DNA of 64,000 nucleotides from NCBI RefSeq assembly GCF_009857505.1, contig NZ_WWCP01000004.1, positions 1 to 64,000 on the forward strand, given 5' to 3'. This document shows, one piece after another, positions 62,846-64,000 of this stretch. Source of the DNA: Duganella lactea (GTDB lineage: Bacteria > Pseudomonadota > Gammaproteobacteria > Burkholderiales > Burkholderiaceae_D). The first letter of the stretch is position 1; every line of letters starts with the position of its first letter. The position numbers and the translations under genes are program-made. Under the pieces are notes generated by a model. That model searched no databases. It was given only the letters and a program-made list of their open reading frames with translations, and was not told the DNA's origin.

Positions 62846-64000
62846 CTAGACCGCGCGCAGACGCAGCGCTGGTTTGCGCGGCGCGCTGACGCTGGCGCCG
62901 GCACCGCCGGCGGACGACACGGCGACGCTCGCCGACGCGTCGAGCTTGAAGACGCCGACCACCTGCTCCAGATGCCGCGCCTGATCCTGCATGGATTCGG
63001 AGGCGGCAGCGGCCTGCTCGACCAGCGCGGCATTTTGCTGGGTGGCGCCGTCCATTTCCGCGATCGCCTGGTTGATCTGCATGATGCCGGCTTCCTGCTC
63101 GGTGCTGGCGGCCGTGATCTCGCTCATGATGTCGGTCACGCGCCGCACGCTGGCGACGATTTCATCCATCGTGCTGCCGGCGTCCGCCACCAGCCGGGTG
63201 CCGGTTTCGACCTTGCCGACCGAATCATCGATCAGCGTCTTGATTTCCTTGGCGGCGGTGGCCGAGCGGTGCGCCAGACTGCGGACTTCGCTGGCGACCA
63301 CGGCGAAGCCACGACCCTGCTCACCGGCGCGGGCGGCTTCGACCGCCGCGTTCAGCGCCAGGATATTGGTCTGGAACGCGATCCCATCGATCACGCCGAT
63401 GATGTCGGCAATCTGCTTGGCGGAGCTGTTAATTTCCGTCATCGTGCTGACCACATTGGACACCACGCTGCTGCCGCGCAGCGCCACATCGGCGGCACTG
63501 CCCGCCAGACCGGTGGCCTGGCGCGCATTGTCGGCGTTCTGCTTGACGGTGGAGGTCAGCTCCTCCATTGACGAGGCGGTTTCTTCGAGCGAACTGGCTT
63601 GCTGTTCGGTACGCGACGACAGGTCCAGGTTGCCGGTGGCGATTTCCTCGCTGGCCGAGGCTATCGTCACCGTGCCGCGGCGCACGTCGGTGATGATGTC
63701 GTGCAGACGCTGGATAAAACCGTTGAGCGACGTCGCCACCTGGCCGAATTCGGCCGACAGCACCGGCAAGCGGTAAGTCAGGTCGCCGTCGCCGCTGCGC
63801 AGGTCTTCGGTGGCGTGCAGAATCGCCCGCAGCGGCGTCAACACCATGCGCGCCAGCAGCACCGCCAGCAGAATCGACAGCGACAGCGCCAGCATGCCGC
63901 CCCCCACCAGGGTGGCGCTGGTGGCGCTTCTCAGCACGGCGGCGTTTTTGCCGCGCTCGACCAGCAGCACCCGCTCCGCATCCACCAGTTCACTGATCAG
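62846..64000 (-). CDS. methyl-accepting chemotaxis protein, C-terminal part (cut by window edge)
   Basis: At least 384 residues from the right edge to the stop at 62846; the sensor domain and start lie beyond 64000. One membrane helix ([26 protein letters not shown]) leads into a HAMP domain ([25 protein letters not shown]), then the methylation helices ([22 protein letters not shown]) and the hairpin tip [33 protein letters not shown]. The C-terminus PALRLRAV lacks an NWETF-type CheR tether. It signals to CheA/CheW; the che cluster is 38 kb away. It converges with the MCE operon, 7 bp apart. Confidence 0.95.
   Translation of the reverse strand: MISELVDAERVLLVERGKNAAVLRSATSATLVGGGMLALSLSILLAVLLARMVLTPLRAILHATEDLRSGDGDLTYRLPVLSAEFGQVATSLNGFIQRLHDIITDVRRGTVTIASASEEIATGNLDLSSRTEQQASSLEETASSMEELTSTVKQNADNARQATGLAGSAADVALRGSSVVSNVVSTMTEINSSAKQIADIIGVIDGIAFQTNILALNAAVEAARAGEQGRGFAVVASEVRSLAHRSATAAKEIKTLIDDSVGKVETGTRLVADAGSTMDEIVASVRRVTDIMSEITAASTEQEAGIMQINQAIAEMDGATQQNAALVEQAAAASESMQDQARHLEQVVGVFKLDASASVAVSSAGGAGASVSAPRKPALRLRAV

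Overview
The window is a 64 kb, GC-rich, gene-dense chromosomal segment. Its gene content suggests a motile, aerobic betaproteobacterium of the Oxalobacteraceae type (Massilia, Duganella or Janthinobacterium-like). Reasons: an flhDC-motAB-che array in one block, a DUF3460-scpA-panC neighbourhood, an FMN-riboswitch ribB, kynurenine-pathway genes, and MocR, LysR and EamA genes in the betaproteobacterial style. The assignment comes from gene content and protein sequence only; no search was run. The first ~1.1 kb is visibly more AT-rich than the rest and holds a broken DUF7660 gene and a small membrane protein next to a tRNA array, which looks like the edge of an acquired segment.

Layout. 1-1.1 kb: AT-rich segment. 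1.1-3.3 kb: six tRNA genes, three tandem Ala(GGC)-Glu(UUC) pairs with one strong promoter and one terminator, directly downstream of gltX. 3.4-5.2 kb: a small operon of a membrane protein, a winged-helix regulator, a frameshifted multi-TM protein and a DUF2141 protein, with a sigma70 promoter and an adjoining palindrome. 5.2-9.4 kb: a secreted alpha/beta hydrolase whose promoter spacer holds a perfect palindrome, a divergent D-amino-acid dehydratase/aldolase-like and ornithine-cyclodeaminase-like pair, and apbC. 9.4-19.2 kb: metG, a GNAT protein, a LysR-controlled GST plus PNPOx/ferredoxin-reductase fusion, an EamA transporter, DUF3460, scpA and panC.

19.2-31.1 kb (all minus strand): the motility and chemotaxis array, read flhD-flhC-methyltransferase-motA-motB-cheZ-like-cheY-cheA-cheW-cheR-cheD-cheB-cheY-HDOD. 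FlhDC is the flagellar master regulator, MotAB the stator, and the Che proteins the complete phosphorelay and adaptation system. The 565 bp upstream of flhD contain two near-identical 33 bp repeats, each reading as a sigma28 (FliA) promoter pointing at flhDC. 31.7-43.9 kb: kynU-kynA, a CocE-type hydrolase, htpG, a MocR regulator divergent from an EamA transporter, a RidA protein, an aminotransferase and a REC-PAS-GGDEF diguanylate cyclase.

44-52.7 kb: an accessory catabolic block of MFS transporter, AraC regulator, SDR, aldehyde dehydrogenase, flavin monooxygenase and TonB receptor. The three enzymes form one overlapping operon, suggesting uptake and oxidation of an unknown, probably hydrophobic, substrate. 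52.7-64 kb: small envelope and VOC proteins, an M16 protease, riboswitch-controlled ribB, a divergent MFS/LysR pair, an MCE lipid-transport operon (permease, MlaD-like protein, lipoprotein) lacking an ATPase gene, and the C-terminal part of a methyl-accepting chemotaxis protein cut by the right edge.
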